Shown in pieces: positions 53,216-61,124 of a DNA stretch of 64,000 nt. The notes beneath the pieces were generated by a model. The model was not told where the DNA came from. It was given only the letters and a program-made list of their open reading frames with translations, and did not search any database. This stretch comes from Psychroserpens algicola. GTDB taxonomy: Bacteria; Bacteroidota; Bacteroidia; Flavobacteriales; Flavobacteriaceae. The DNA lies in NCBI RefSeq assembly GCF_014526325.1, contig NZ_JACNMJ010000004.1, positions 186,001 through 250,000 on the forward strand, in the 5' to 3' direction. The stretch's first letter is position 1. Each line of letters opens with the position of its first letter. The position numbers and the translations under genes were made by a program.

Positions 53216-53288
53216 AAAACACCGTTTTAAAAAAATAAAATAGACATACATTCGTTTTAAGATAGATTTAGTTACTTTGCACACTTAT

Positions 53289-54311
53289 ATGCTAAAGAAA
53301 ATTACCGCGATATTTTGTCTGTTAATGACAACTTCTGTTTTTGCCCAGGTTGGCGGTGAATCGACGTATCAATTTCTTAATCTCATTTCGTCACCTCGAC
53401 AAGCCGCTTTAGGAGGAAAAGTAATCACTAATTATGATTATGACGTAACTGGTGGTTTGTTTAATCCGGCAACCATTAACCCTGAAATGGATAATCAGCT
53501 GGCACTTAACTATTCTAGTTATTTGGGAGGTATTAGTTATGGCTCTGCGGCATATGCCTACACTTGGGATAGACATGTACAAACGTTACATGTGGGAATG
53601 ACTTACATTAACTACGGAAGCTTTGATGGATATGACCAAAATGGCGTGTCTACTGGAACTTTTACAGGTAATGAAGCTGCTCTTTCTGCAGGTTATGCCT
53701 ACCAAATTCCGTTTACCGATTTTTATTTAGGTGCTAATTTAAAACTGATTACATCTAAGCTTGAACAATATAATTCTATTGGAGTCGCTGCCGATTTCGG
53801 AGCGATGTACATCAATGAGAAATTAGATTTTAGAGCGGCTTTAACCGTCAGAAATCTAGGAACTCAAATCACAACCTATGCAGGTTTAAATGAAAAACTA
53901 CCTTTTGAAGTCAATTTAGGATTGTCACAAACACTAGAAAATATGCCCTTGCGTTGGCATTTGACTTTTGAAAATTTACAAGCCTGGCCAATTGGGTTTT
54001 CAAATCCAGCACGAGCTACAACAGATCTAGATGGCAACCAAACCCAGGAAAAGGTAAGTTTTTTTAATGAAGTGTTACGTCATACTATTATTGCTGCCGA
54101 ATTATTTCCAGAGCGAGGCTTTAGCATCAGAATGGGATACAATTTCAGAAGAGCTGAAGAATTACGTATTTTAGAACAACGAAATTTTTCAGGATTATCT
54201 GTCGGTTTAGGTATCAGACTTAATAAAATGAGATTTAGTTATACACATGCAAGATATTCTGGAGCTTCTAATGCAAACTTCTTTGGATTGCAAATAGATT
54301 TGAGAAAATGA
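53289..54311 (+). CDS. porQ: Type IX secretion system protein PorQ
   Basis: A 340-residue outer-membrane protein from the ATG at 53289 (signal MLKKITAIFCLLMTTSVFAQ). The conserved PorQ opening STYQFLNLISSPRQAALGG is followed by LFNPATINPEMDNQLALNYSSYLGGISYGSAAYAY, typical of FadL/PorV-type barrels, and ends with a strand SNANFFGLQIDLRK. PorQ belongs to the type IX secretion machinery and works with the attachment complex. It overlaps cmk by 4 nt (ATGA). Confidence 0.92.
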   Translation: MLKKITAIFCLLMTTSVFAQVGGESTYQFLNLISSPRQAALGGKVITNYDYDVTGGLFNPATINPEMDNQLALNYSSYLGGISYGSAAYAYTWDRHVQTLHVGMTYINYGSFDGYDQNGVSTGTFTGNEAALSAGYAYQIPFTDFYLGANLKLITSKLEQYNSIGVAADFGAMYINEKLDFRAALTVRNLGTQITTYAGLNEKLPFEVNLGLSQTLENMPLRWHLTFENLQAWPIGFSNPARATTDLDGNQTQEKVSFFNEVLRHTIIAAELFPERGFSIRMGYNFRRAEELRILEQRNFSGLSVGLGIRLNKMRFSYTHARYSGASNANFFGLQIDLRK

Positions 54312-55018
54312 CAAAAATTACTATTGCTATCGATGGATTTTCTTCTACAGGAAAAAGTACTGTAGCTAAACGCCTTGCGAAAGCATTGGGTTATGTTTAT
54401 GTCGACTCTGGAGCGATGTATCGAGCGGTTACTTTATATGCCATGCAGAATGGTTTGATTGATACCGATTGCTTTGATACCAGAGGTCTTATTTCTCAAC
54501 TAGACGATATAGATATTAGCTTTAAGTTTAATAAAGACCTAGGCTTTGCCGAAGTATATCTTAATGGTATTAACGTAGAAAGTGCTATTAGAACTTTAGA
54601 AGTATCACAATTTGTGAGTCAGGTGGCTACCATTTCAGAAGTAAGAGCACAATTGGTGAAACAACAGCAAAATTTTGGAAAAGATAAAGGTGTTGTTATG
54701 GATGGGCGAGATATTGGAACAGTCGTATTTCCAGACGCAGAATTAAAATTATTCATGACTGCTTCCGCAGAAAAAAGAGCACAGCGTCGTTATGATGAAT
54801 TAAAGGAGCGAGGTGATGATGTCTGTTATGATGACGTATTAAAAAATGTGCAATCACGAGACCATATCGATTCGACCAGAGAAGATTCGCCGCTATCTAT
54901 GGCTAAAGATGCCATTAAAGTTGATAATTCTAATATGACTTTAGACGAGCAATTTGAGTTTATATTAAAACTTTCCGAAGATAAAATAAATGAAACCCAT
55001 AAAAAAAAGCGACATTAA
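54308..55018 (+). CDS. cmk: (d)CMP kinase
   Basis: A 236-residue cytidylate kinase. The P-loop IDGFSSTGKSTVAKRLAKAL (near residue 7), SGAMYRAVTLYA, GVVMDGRDIGTVVFPDA and RDHIDSTREDSPL are conserved. It phosphorylates CMP and dCMP. The C-terminal helix carries the substrate-binding region. It overlaps the end of porQ by the ATGA motif. The stop codon lies in the loop of the downstream terminator. In most bacteria rpsA follows directly; here a small LysM gene on the other strand intervenes. Confidence 0.94.
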   Translation: MTKITIAIDGFSSTGKSTVAKRLAKALGYVYVDSGAMYRAVTLYAMQNGLIDTDCFDTRGLISQLDDIDISFKFNKDLGFAEVYLNGINVESAIRTLEVSQFVSQVATISEVRAQLVKQQQNFGKDKGVVMDGRDIGTVVFPDAELKLFMTASAEKRAQRRYDELKERGDDVCYDDVLKNVQSRDHIDSTREDSPLSMAKDAIKVDNSNMTLDEQFEFILKLSEDKINETHKKKRH

Positions 55019-55028
55019 GTCGCTTTTT
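55003..55028. terminator. Bidirectional terminator
   Basis: AAAAGCGAC (55005-55013) pairs with GTCGCTTTT (55019-55027); A-run and T-run flank it. The cmk stop TAA is in the loop. Confidence 0.8.
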
Positions 55029-55049
55029 TGATGTCTATAATTTCCTGTC

Positions 55050-55427
55050 TTATAAGTTAGGAATAATTAATTCTTGATCTGGATGAATTAAATCCGGGTT
55101 TTTCAAGATATCAGAGTTCGCTTCAAAAATCGCCTGATACTTAGCAGGATTTCCATAATATTGCTTAGCAATTTTACCTAATGTTTCTCCGCTTTTAACC
55201 GTATGTCTTGTATAAACAGACGTGTCAGCAACTTTAATGTCGGCCATGATATCTGAAGGGCTATCACCACCTACAGCCTTAATCGCATCCCAAAGTAAAT
55301 CTTTTTCATATTGCGTTTTTGTAGTTCCCCAGATTTTAAGTTTTCCATCTTCAACTTTAACGTCTCCGTTTTCAATGTTTAAAGTTTCTCCTAAGTCTAA
55401 TACGCTTTGATATTTTGCTTTGACCAT
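55050..55427 (-). CDS. LysM protein resembling Kbp (BON plus LysM)
   Basis: A 125-residue protein without signal peptide. The N-terminal part, SVLDLGETLNIENGDVKVEDGKLKIWGTTKTQYEKDLLWDAI, resembles a BON-like domain; the C-terminal LysM is YTRHTVKSGETLGKIAKQYYGN to DLIHPDQELIIPNL. This is the layout of E. coli Kbp (149 residues), a cytoplasmic K+-binding protein; the present protein is shorter. The K+ role is only an analogy. It sits between cmk and rpsA on the opposite strand. Confidence 0.85.
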   Translation of the reverse strand: MVKAKYQSVLDLGETLNIENGDVKVEDGKLKIWGTTKTQYEKDLLWDAIKAVGGDSPSDIMADIKVADTSVYTRHTVKSGETLGKIAKQYYGNPAKYQAIFEANSDILKNPDLIHPDQELIIPNL

Positions 55428-55565
55428 AATAATGTGTTTTTAATTTAGTGTTAATACTTATTGTAAAGATACCAATTTATGTGCCAAAATGATTAACTGT
55501 AAACCATGATTTTTTAACATTTTTAATTTCTGAAATTCAACTGATTAGGTAATTCTATATTTATT

Positions 55566-55596
55566 TTGTTTATATAGTAAATAAAGTGTATTTTTG
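55566..55596 (+). promoter_or_regulatory. Promoter of rpsA
   Basis: TTG (55566-55568), 20-nt spacer, TATTTTTG (55589-55596), perfect consensus. It predicts a 5' leader of about 115 nt before the rpsA start. Confidence 0.75.
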
Positions 55597-55611
55597 CACT
55601 CCTTTTAGCGA

Positions 55612-55690
55612 GACTTAGAAAGATAAAAGGACTAAAACATCTATAATCAATAACGCTTCTGTGTGTTATCGCTTAATCCTTTCTAAACAT
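55612..55690 (+). promoter_or_regulatory. Nested inverted-repeat leader of rpsA
   Basis: TAGAAAG (55616-55622) pairs with CTTTCTA (55679-55685); GGACTAA (55629-55635) pairs with TTAATCC (55673-55679) with one mismatch; ATAAC (55650-55654) pairs with GTTAT (55665-55669). The stems are nested, so the leader folds as one arm. Autoregulation by S1 is conceivable. Confidence 0.45.
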
Positions 55691-55716
55691 GCAGAATACA
55701 AATTTTAATTCAGCAC

Positions 55717-57552
55717 ATGTCTGAAAAAGAAACAAAACAAGCTGAAGTAGCAACTACTGAAGCTACTACAGTTGAGGCTCCTAAAACTTCTGAGGCTCAA
55801 GCAAATCCAGAAAAATTCTTAAAAGATTTTAATTGGCACAATTACGAAGAAGGAATTGATCCAGTTGATGACAAACAATTAGAAGAATTTGAAAAATTAG
55901 TATCTGAAAATTTCGTTGACACATTAGATGACGAAGTTGTAGAAGGTGAAGTAATTCATATTACAGATCGTGATGCTATTATTGACATTAACGCAAAATC
56001 TGAAGGTGTAATTTCTCTTAATGAGTTCCGTTACAATCCAGATTTAAAAGTTGGTGATAAAGTAGAAGTATTAATTGATGTTCGTGAAGATGCAACTGGT
56101 CAATTAGTATTATCTCACCGTAAAGCTCGTGTGATCAAAGCATGGGATCGTGTAAACAATGCACATGACACTGGCGAAATCGTAAACGGTTTTGTAAAAT
56201 GCAGAACTAAAGGTGGTATGATCGTTGACGTATTTGGTATTGAAGCTTTCTTACCAGGTTCTCAAATTGATGTGAAACCAATTAGAGATTACGATCAGTA
56301 TGTAAATAAAACAATGGAATTTAAAGTTGTGAAAATCAACCACGAATTCAAAAACATTGTAGTGTCTCATAAAGCGCTTATCGAAGCCGATATTGAGGAA
56401 CAGAAAAAAGAAATCATTGGTCAATTAGAAAAAGGTCAGGTATTAGAAGGTATCGTTAAGAATATTACGTCTTACGGTGTGTTTATCGATCTTGGTGGTG
56501 TTGACGGATTAGTTCATATCACAGATTTATCGTGGTCTAGAATTAACCATCCAAACGAAATCGTAGAATTAGACCAAAAATTAAACGTGGTAATCTTAGA
56601 CTTCGATGAAGACAAGTCTAGAATCCAGTTAGGTCTTAAGCAATTGAGCAAGCATCCTTGGGAAGCTTTAGGTGATACTGTAAAAGTTGGCGATAAAGTA
56701 AAAGGAAAAGTTGTAGTTATTGCTGATTACGGTGCTTTCGTAGAAGTAGAAGAAGGTGTAGAAGGATTAGTTCACGTAAGTGAAATGTCTTGGTCAACAC
56801 ATTTACGTTCTGCTCAGGATTTCGTATCTGTTGGAGATGAAATCGAAGCAGTAATCTTAACTCTAGATAGAGAAGATCGTAAAATGTCTCTTGGTATTAA
56901 GCAATTAACACCAGATCCATGGACAGATATTACATCTAAATATCCTGTAGGTTCTAAGCATTCAGGTATCGTACGTAACTTTACAAACTTTGGTGTTTTT
57001 GTTGAATTAGAAGAAGGTATTGACGGATTGATTTATATCTCTGATTTATCTTGGACTAAGAAAATCAAGCATCCAAGTGAGTTTACTAACGTAGGTGATA
57101 CTTTAGAAGTGGTCGTATTAGAATTAGATGTTGAAGGACGTAAATTATCTTTAGGTCACAAACAAACAACTGACAACCCTTGGGATAAGTATGAAACTGA
57201 ATTTGCTTTAGGAACAACGCATACTGCTGAAATTGGAGAAATTGTTGACAAAGGTGCAACAATCGACTTCAACGAAGATATCGTTGCTTTTGTACCATCT
57301 CGTCACTTAGAGAAAGAAGATGGAAGTAAATTGAAGAAAGGAGAATCTGCAGAATTCAAAATCATTGAGTTCAATAAAGAATTCAAAAGAGTTGTAGCTT
57401 CTCATACTGCGATCTTCAAAGAAGAAGAAATGGCAAATGTAAAAGCAGCTGTTAAGAAGCAAGAAGCTCAGGCAGCAGAAGCAAAACCAACTTTAGGTGA
57501 TGCTAATGATGCTTTACAAGCGCTTAAAGATAAAATGGACGGGAAGAAGTAA
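55717..57552 (+). CDS. rpsA: 30S ribosomal protein S1
   Basis: A 611-residue protein with six S1 repeats. After a Thr/Glu/Ala-rich N-terminal extension (about 1-50), the repeats are recognisable at EGEVIHITDRDAIIDIN, NGFVKCRTKGGMIVDVFG, EGIVKNITSYGVFIDLGG, KGKVVVIADYGAFVEVEEG, SGIVRNFTNFGVFVELEEG and TAEIGEIVDKGATIDFNED. Repeats 3-5 have the full VDGLVHITDLSW-type ending. S1 helps bind mRNA to the ribosome, which may matter here because Shine-Dalgarno sequences are rare. A strong promoter, structured leader and terminator frame it as a single gene. Confidence 0.96.
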   Translation: MSEKETKQAEVATTEATTVEAPKTSEAQANPEKFLKDFNWHNYEEGIDPVDDKQLEEFEKLVSENFVDTLDDEVVEGEVIHITDRDAIIDINAKSEGVISLNEFRYNPDLKVGDKVEVLIDVREDATGQLVLSHRKARVIKAWDRVNNAHDTGEIVNGFVKCRTKGGMIVDVFGIEAFLPGSQIDVKPIRDYDQYVNKTMEFKVVKINHEFKNIVVSHKALIEADIEEQKKEIIGQLEKGQVLEGIVKNITSYGVFIDLGGVDGLVHITDLSWSRINHPNEIVELDQKLNVVILDFDEDKSRIQLGLKQLSKHPWEALGDTVKVGDKVKGKVVVIADYGAFVEVEEGVEGLVHVSEMSWSTHLRSAQDFVSVGDEIEAVILTLDREDRKMSLGIKQLTPDPWTDITSKYPVGSKHSGIVRNFTNFGVFVELEEGIDGLIYISDLSWTKKIKHPSEFTNVGDTLEVVVLELDVEGRKLSLGHKQTTDNPWDKYETEFALGTTHTAEIGEIVDKGATIDFNEDIVAFVPSRHLEKEDGSKLKKGESAEFKIIEFNKEFKRVVASHTAIFKEEEMANVKAAVKKQEAQAAEAKPTLGDANDALQALKDKMDGKK

Positions 57553-57573
57553 TTCCTTGAATTTTTAAATATC

Positions 57574-57604
57574 AAAAGCCTCTCAGAAATGAGAGGCTTT
57601 TTTA
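57574..57604 (+). terminator. Rho-independent terminator
   Basis: AAAAGCCTCTCA (57574-57585) pairs with TGAGAGGCTTTT (57590-57601), 4-nt loop, T-run. It ends rpsA. Confidence 0.88.
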
Positions 57605-57620
57605 TTGCCTTATAAAAGCA

Positions 57621-57651
57621 TTGCAAACCCTAAATTTTTAACTTAACTTTG
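57621..57651 (+). promoter_or_regulatory. Promoter of pyrR-pyrB
   Basis: TTG (57621-57623), 20-nt spacer, TAACTTTG (57644-57651). Directly behind it, CCAAA-TACG-TTTGG (57656-57669) forms a dyad near the expected transcript start. Confidence 0.7.
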
Positions 57652-57677
57652 TTCACCAAATACGTTTGGAAAACTAT

Positions 57678-58217
57678 ATGAGTCAAAAAGTGTTACTTAA
57701 TGCAAAAGAGGTAAACATCATTCTTCATCGTTTGGCTTGTCAACTTATTGAAAATCACAACGATTTTTCGAATACCGTTTTAATAGGATTACAACCCAGA
57801 GGAAAGTTCCTGGCTAATCGCTTGGCTTCAATGCTCAAAGAGGATTATAAAATTAAAAATATAAAACTAGGTCATCTGGATATTACGTTTTTTAGAGATG
57901 ATTTTAGACGTGGTGAAAAGATTCTTGAAGCTAATAGTACTGACATTAACTTTATAGTTGAAAATAAAAATATTGTCTTTATAGATGATGTATTGTATAC
58001 AGGACGAAGTATTAGAGCCGCATTAACTGCCATACAATCGTTTGGCAGACCTAATGAAATAGAATTACTGACGCTTATTGACCGACGATTTAGCAGACAT
58101 TTGCCTATCCAACCCAATTATAGAGGTCGGCAGGTAGATGCTATCAATGAAGAAAAAGTGAAAGTTAATTGGGTGGAAAACGAAGGAGAAGACTCTGTAT
58201 ATCTCGTAAATAATTAA
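57678..58217 (+). CDS. pyrR: Bifunctional pyr operon regulator / uracil phosphoribosyltransferase PyrR
   Basis: A 179-residue protein from the ATG at 57678; a TTG four codons upstream lies in the promoter dyad and is less likely. The PRPP-binding motif VFIDDVLYTGRSIRAAL is intact and the opening NAKEVNIILHRLACQLIE plus GLQPRGKFLANRLA match PyrR. In Gram-positives PyrR binds pyr mRNA as an attenuator; here it precedes pyrB, and the dyad in its own leader could be a target, but no attenuator terminator was seen. UPRT activity is expected. Confidence 0.92.
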   Translation: MSQKVLLNAKEVNIILHRLACQLIENHNDFSNTVLIGLQPRGKFLANRLASMLKEDYKIKNIKLGHLDITFFRDDFRRGEKILEANSTDINFIVENKNIVFIDDVLYTGRSIRAALTAIQSFGRPNEIELLTLIDRRFSRHLPIQPNYRGRQVDAINEEKVKVNWVENEGEDSVYLVNN

Positions 58218-58271
58218 AAGTGAATAATTTAAACGCATCTGAGTTTTTGATGCAAACTGAATACTAAAAAA

Positions 58272-59201
58272 ATGAGCGAATTAAGTGTCAATCACTTATT
58301 GGGAATTAAATATCTGAATAAAAAAGATATTCAATTGATTTTTGAAACGGCAGATCATTTCAAAGAAGTCATCAACAGACCTATTAAAAAAGTGCCTTCG
58401 CTTAGAGATATTACCATTGCTAACTTATTTTTTGAGAATTCTACACGTACGAAGTTATCATTTGAACTTGCTGAAAAACGGCTCTCAGCTGATGTTATTA
58501 ATTTTTCAGCCTCTCAGTCTTCAGTAAAAAAAGGAGAAACTTTAATTGATACGGTAAATAACATTTTGTCTATGAAAGTAGATATGGTTGTGATGCGTCA
58601 TCCTAATCCTGGAGCTGGTGTCTTTTTATCACAACATGTAGATGCGAGTATCATTAATGCTGGTGATGGAGCTCATGAACACCCAACACAAGCCTTACTA
58701 GATAGCTATTCTATTCGAGAGCGTTTAGGTGAAGTCGGAGGAAAAAATGTAGTCATTGTGGGAGATATTTTACATAGTAGAGTAGCACTTTCAAATATAT
58801 ATGCACTACAATTACAAGGGGCTAATGTGATGGTTTGCGGACCAAAAACATTGCTTCCAAAATACATAAAAGACTTAGGTGTAACAGTAGAAACCGATTT
58901 GCGTAAAGCACTAAATTGGTGTGATGTGGCTAATATGTTGCGTGTTCAAAATGAACGTATGGATATTAGCTATTTTCCATCTACTCGAGAATACACTCAA
59001 CAATATGGAGTTAATAAAGCATTGCTAAACTCTTTGGATAAGGACATTACGATTATGCATCCTGGTCCAATAAATAGAGGTGTAGAGATTACAAGTGATG
59101 TGGCAGATTCTGATCAAGCGATTATTTTAGATCAAGTTCAAAATGGTGTTGCAATTCGTATGGCTGTCATTTATTTATTAGCTTCCAAAATAAAACATTA
59201 A
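58272..59201 (+). CDS. pyrB: Aspartate carbamoyltransferase catalytic chain
   Basis: A 309-residue enzyme. The carbamoyl-phosphate motif FENSTRTKLSFELAEKRL, the second site MRHPNPGAG, DGAHEHPTQALLD and the aspartate-binding region MLRVQNERM are present, with HPGPINRGVEI near the end. It catalyses the committed step of pyrimidine synthesis. No regulatory chain PyrI is adjacent. It follows pyrR by 54 nt and precedes a small gene by 4 nt. Confidence 0.95.
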   Translation: MSELSVNHLLGIKYLNKKDIQLIFETADHFKEVINRPIKKVPSLRDITIANLFFENSTRTKLSFELAEKRLSADVINFSASQSSVKKGETLIDTVNNILSMKVDMVVMRHPNPGAGVFLSQHVDASIINAGDGAHEHPTQALLDSYSIRERLGEVGGKNVVIVGDILHSRVALSNIYALQLQGANVMVCGPKTLLPKYIKDLGVTVETDLRKALNWCDVANMLRVQNERMDISYFPSTREYTQQYGVNKALLNSLDKDITIMHPGPINRGVEITSDVADSDQAIILDQVQNGVAIRMAVIYLLASKIKH

Positions 59202-59205
59202 GCAT

Positions 59206-59538
59206 ATGATTTTTGATAAAGACGGAAATACAACCATTATTACCCAAGAAAAAGCTTCAATAATTGAGCTGGTAAAGAAAATAGACGTTTTATATGAGCG
59301 TTTTAAAAACAATAATATAATTGTAAATATCACAAAACTAGATGTAGTAACACTGCAAGATATTGTTGAGTTTTTACAATTATCTAATAAGCATCGTAAA
59401 GCCAAACATTCGTTCGTCATTGTGTCAAATAGTGCAAACCTAGATGAAATGCCAGATGAAATTATCGTCGTACCTACAACTAAGGAAGCCTTTGATATTA
59501 TTGAGATGGAAGACATGGAACGTGATTTAGGCTTTTAA
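59206..59538 (+). CDS. Small STAS-like protein between pyrB and rnz
   Basis: A 110-residue soluble protein. Strand-helix alternation, with IIVNITKLDVVTLQDIVEFLQ, HSFVIVSNSANLDEMPDEIIVVPTTKEAFDIIEME and acidic C-terminus, is like a STAS (anti-anti-sigma-like) fold, but the conserved phosphorylatable serine is not evident. It starts 4 nt after pyrB and precedes rnz by 67 nt. I do not know its function; the position suggests a link to tRNA processing or to the pyr genes. Confidence 0.75.
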   Translation: MIFDKDGNTTIITQEKASIIELVKKIDVLYERFKNNNIIVNITKLDVVTLQDIVEFLQLSNKHRKAKHSFVIVSNSANLDEMPDEIIVVPTTKEAFDIIEMEDMERDLGF

Positions 59539-59547
59539 ATTAAAAGT

Positions 59548-59595
59548 GTTGAGTCGTTTTTCGATAAGTTGTTTCGACTCTGCAACAAACAACTT
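59548..59595 (+). promoter_or_regulatory. Candidate H-type pseudoknot before rnz
   Basis: GAGTCG (59551-59556) pairs with CGACTC (59575-59580), and AAGTTGTTT (59566-59574), inside that loop, pairs with AAACAACTT (59587-59595). Order and spacing fit an H-type pseudoknot with zero bases between the stems, ending 10 nt before the rnz ATG. Confidence 0.5.
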
Positions 59596-59605
59596 TATTA
59601 TATAA

Positions 59606-60520
59606 ATGAAATTAACCATACTAGGCTGCTATAGCGCTACACCTCAATTATACACCAATCCGACAGCCCAAATTCTTGAGATTAAAAACCATACGTTTTT
59701 AATTGATTGTGGAGAAGGAACTCAAGTTGAACTGCGTAGACATAAAGTTAAATTCGGAAAAATTAAACATATATTTATTTCGCATTTACATGGTGATCAT
59801 TGCTTTGGTCTGGCTGGATTAGTTTCAACGTTTAGATTATTAACTCGTGAAGCCGATTTGCATATCTATGCACCAAAAGGCTTAAAAGAAGTGATTACGC
59901 TTCAAATGAAGTTGTCTCAATCCTGGACCAACTACCAGCTAATTTTTCATGAATTATCTTCTACATCATCTGAGCTTATTTTTGAAGATGACAAAGTTGA
60001 AGTTTATACAATTCCTCTAGACCATCGTATTTATACAAATGGTTTTTTATTTAAAGAAAAACTTGGAGAACGAAAGTTAGACATGAATGCGGTTTTAAAT
60101 GCCGACATTGATGTGGCGTATTACCGAAAATTAAAGCAAGGTGCTAATGTTCCTGATAACATAGGGAATATTATAGATAATGCTTCTGTAACTTTAGATC
60201 CAAAACCACCTAAAAGTTATGCATTTTGTAGTGATACTGCTTATAATGAAGCAATGATTCCGATTATCAAAGATGTAGATATCTTATATCATGAGTCAAC
60301 ATTTATAGAGAAGCATGAAAGTCTGGCTTTACCTACAAAACATTCTACAGCTAAACAAGCGGCTACAATTGCAATGAAAGCCAATGTGAAGCAGCTTATT
60401 CTCGGACATTATTCAACCCGATATGACGATTTAACAGCATTTAAAACCGAAGCAGAAACGATTTTTAAACCTGTAAACTTAGCAAAAGACGGAAAAGTAT
60501 TCGATTTTAAAGATGTATGA
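59606..60520 (+). CDS. rnz: Ribonuclease Z
   Basis: A 304-residue metallo-beta-lactamase-fold endonuclease. The zinc motif ISHLHGDHCFGL (near residue 60) and the opening TILGCYSATP are diagnostic; AFCSDTAYNEAM, YHESTF and LILGHYSTRYDD carry the remaining ligands. It cleaves the 3' end of tRNA precursors. It is a short-form (tRNase Z-S) enzyme. It lies behind a possible structured leader and converges with a hypothetical gene without an obvious terminator. Confidence 0.93.
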   Translation: MKLTILGCYSATPQLYTNPTAQILEIKNHTFLIDCGEGTQVELRRHKVKFGKIKHIFISHLHGDHCFGLAGLVSTFRLLTREADLHIYAPKGLKEVITLQMKLSQSWTNYQLIFHELSSTSSELIFEDDKVEVYTIPLDHRIYTNGFLFKEKLGERKLDMNAVLNADIDVAYYRKLKQGANVPDNIGNIIDNASVTLDPKPPKSYAFCSDTAYNEAMIPIIKDVDILYHESTFIEKHESLALPTKHSTAKQAATIAMKANVKQLILGHYSTRYDDLTAFKTEAETIFKPVNLAKDGKVFDFKDV

Positions 60521-60607
60521 ATTCAAGTTTTAGAGACATAAACTATCAATTTATCATATGTCAATTTCTAAACTAAAGCCTATTAATTAGGACTCTAATA
60601 ATTTCAT

Positions 60608-61042
60608 TTATCGATTTCTTTTTATTGTTTTTTGGAACTCATCTAGAGTCATCATCCATTCGATAGCCTCATCTAAACTATGGCAACGTTTCAAACTTTT
60701 CTTAAAAAAATGTTTTTCAAGAGAAGAGTTTAGGTAACTAAAATCATTATAAGATACAACAGCACTAGCCACTAAAAAGTCGTATTCATTATTAAAATCG
60801 AGCCATAACTGTGGTTCAAAAGAGTAGGAGTTGATTCGGTTAGCTATATATCCAATTCTTAAGCCTTTTTTTATCTCTTCGGAAAAAGCACTGATTAAAT
60901 CACTAACGAGGTTATAATCAACATGAATACCTTCGTTTAATTCTGAAATAACAAAATGCCTTGTGGTGTAGAATGTTCCATATGGAAACTCTATTTTTTT
61001 ATATTCTAAAAGTTTAGAATATTTACTGGTTTCAAATTTCAT
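60608..61042 (-). CDS. Hypothetical protein (SpoIIAA-like pattern)
   Basis: A 144-residue soluble protein: KFETSKYSKLLEYKKIEFPYGTFYTTRHFVISEL, IRIGYIANRINSYSFEPQLWLDF and YDFLVASAVVSYNDF alternate strand and helix, as in SpoIIAA-like/STAS-type small proteins of Bacteroidota. I do not recognise a named family. A perfect 16-bp dyad lies three bases upstream of its start codon (61046-61061) and would form a hairpin next to the initiation site. It stands alone between rnz and pdxH. Confidence 0.72.
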   Translation of the reverse strand: MKFETSKYSKLLEYKKIEFPYGTFYTTRHFVISELNEGIHVDYNLVSDLISAFSEEIKKGLRIGYIANRINSYSFEPQLWLDFNNEYDFLVASAVVSYNDFSYLNSSLEKHFFKKSLKRCHSLDEAIEWMMTLDEFQKTIKRNR

Positions 61043-61045
61043 TAG

Positions 61046-61061
61046 TAGGGATTATTCCCTA
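61046..61061 (-). repeat. Hairpin at the start of the SpoIIAA-like gene
   Basis: TAGGGA-TTAT-TCCCTA, perfect 6-bp arms, 3 nt before the minus-strand start. It could occlude or mark translation initiation. Confidence 0.35.
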
Positions 61062-61124
61062 AATTTATATGAAATATTTGAGGCTAAAAAAAAAAGGCCC
61101 TATTAAATGCGATAATCGATTCTA

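Noticed and set aside
53277-53288. TTG start for porQ four codons upstream
   Set aside because: The ATG at 53289 gives a clean signal peptide, and the TTG falls in a -7-like TTACTTTG sequence.
57666-57677. TTG start for pyrR
   Set aside because: It lies in the promoter dyad near the likely transcript start; the ATG at 57678 suits the family length.
59178-59516. 112-codon ORF on the minus strand
   Set aside because: Antisense to the STAS-like gene, which fits the operon spacing behind pyrB.
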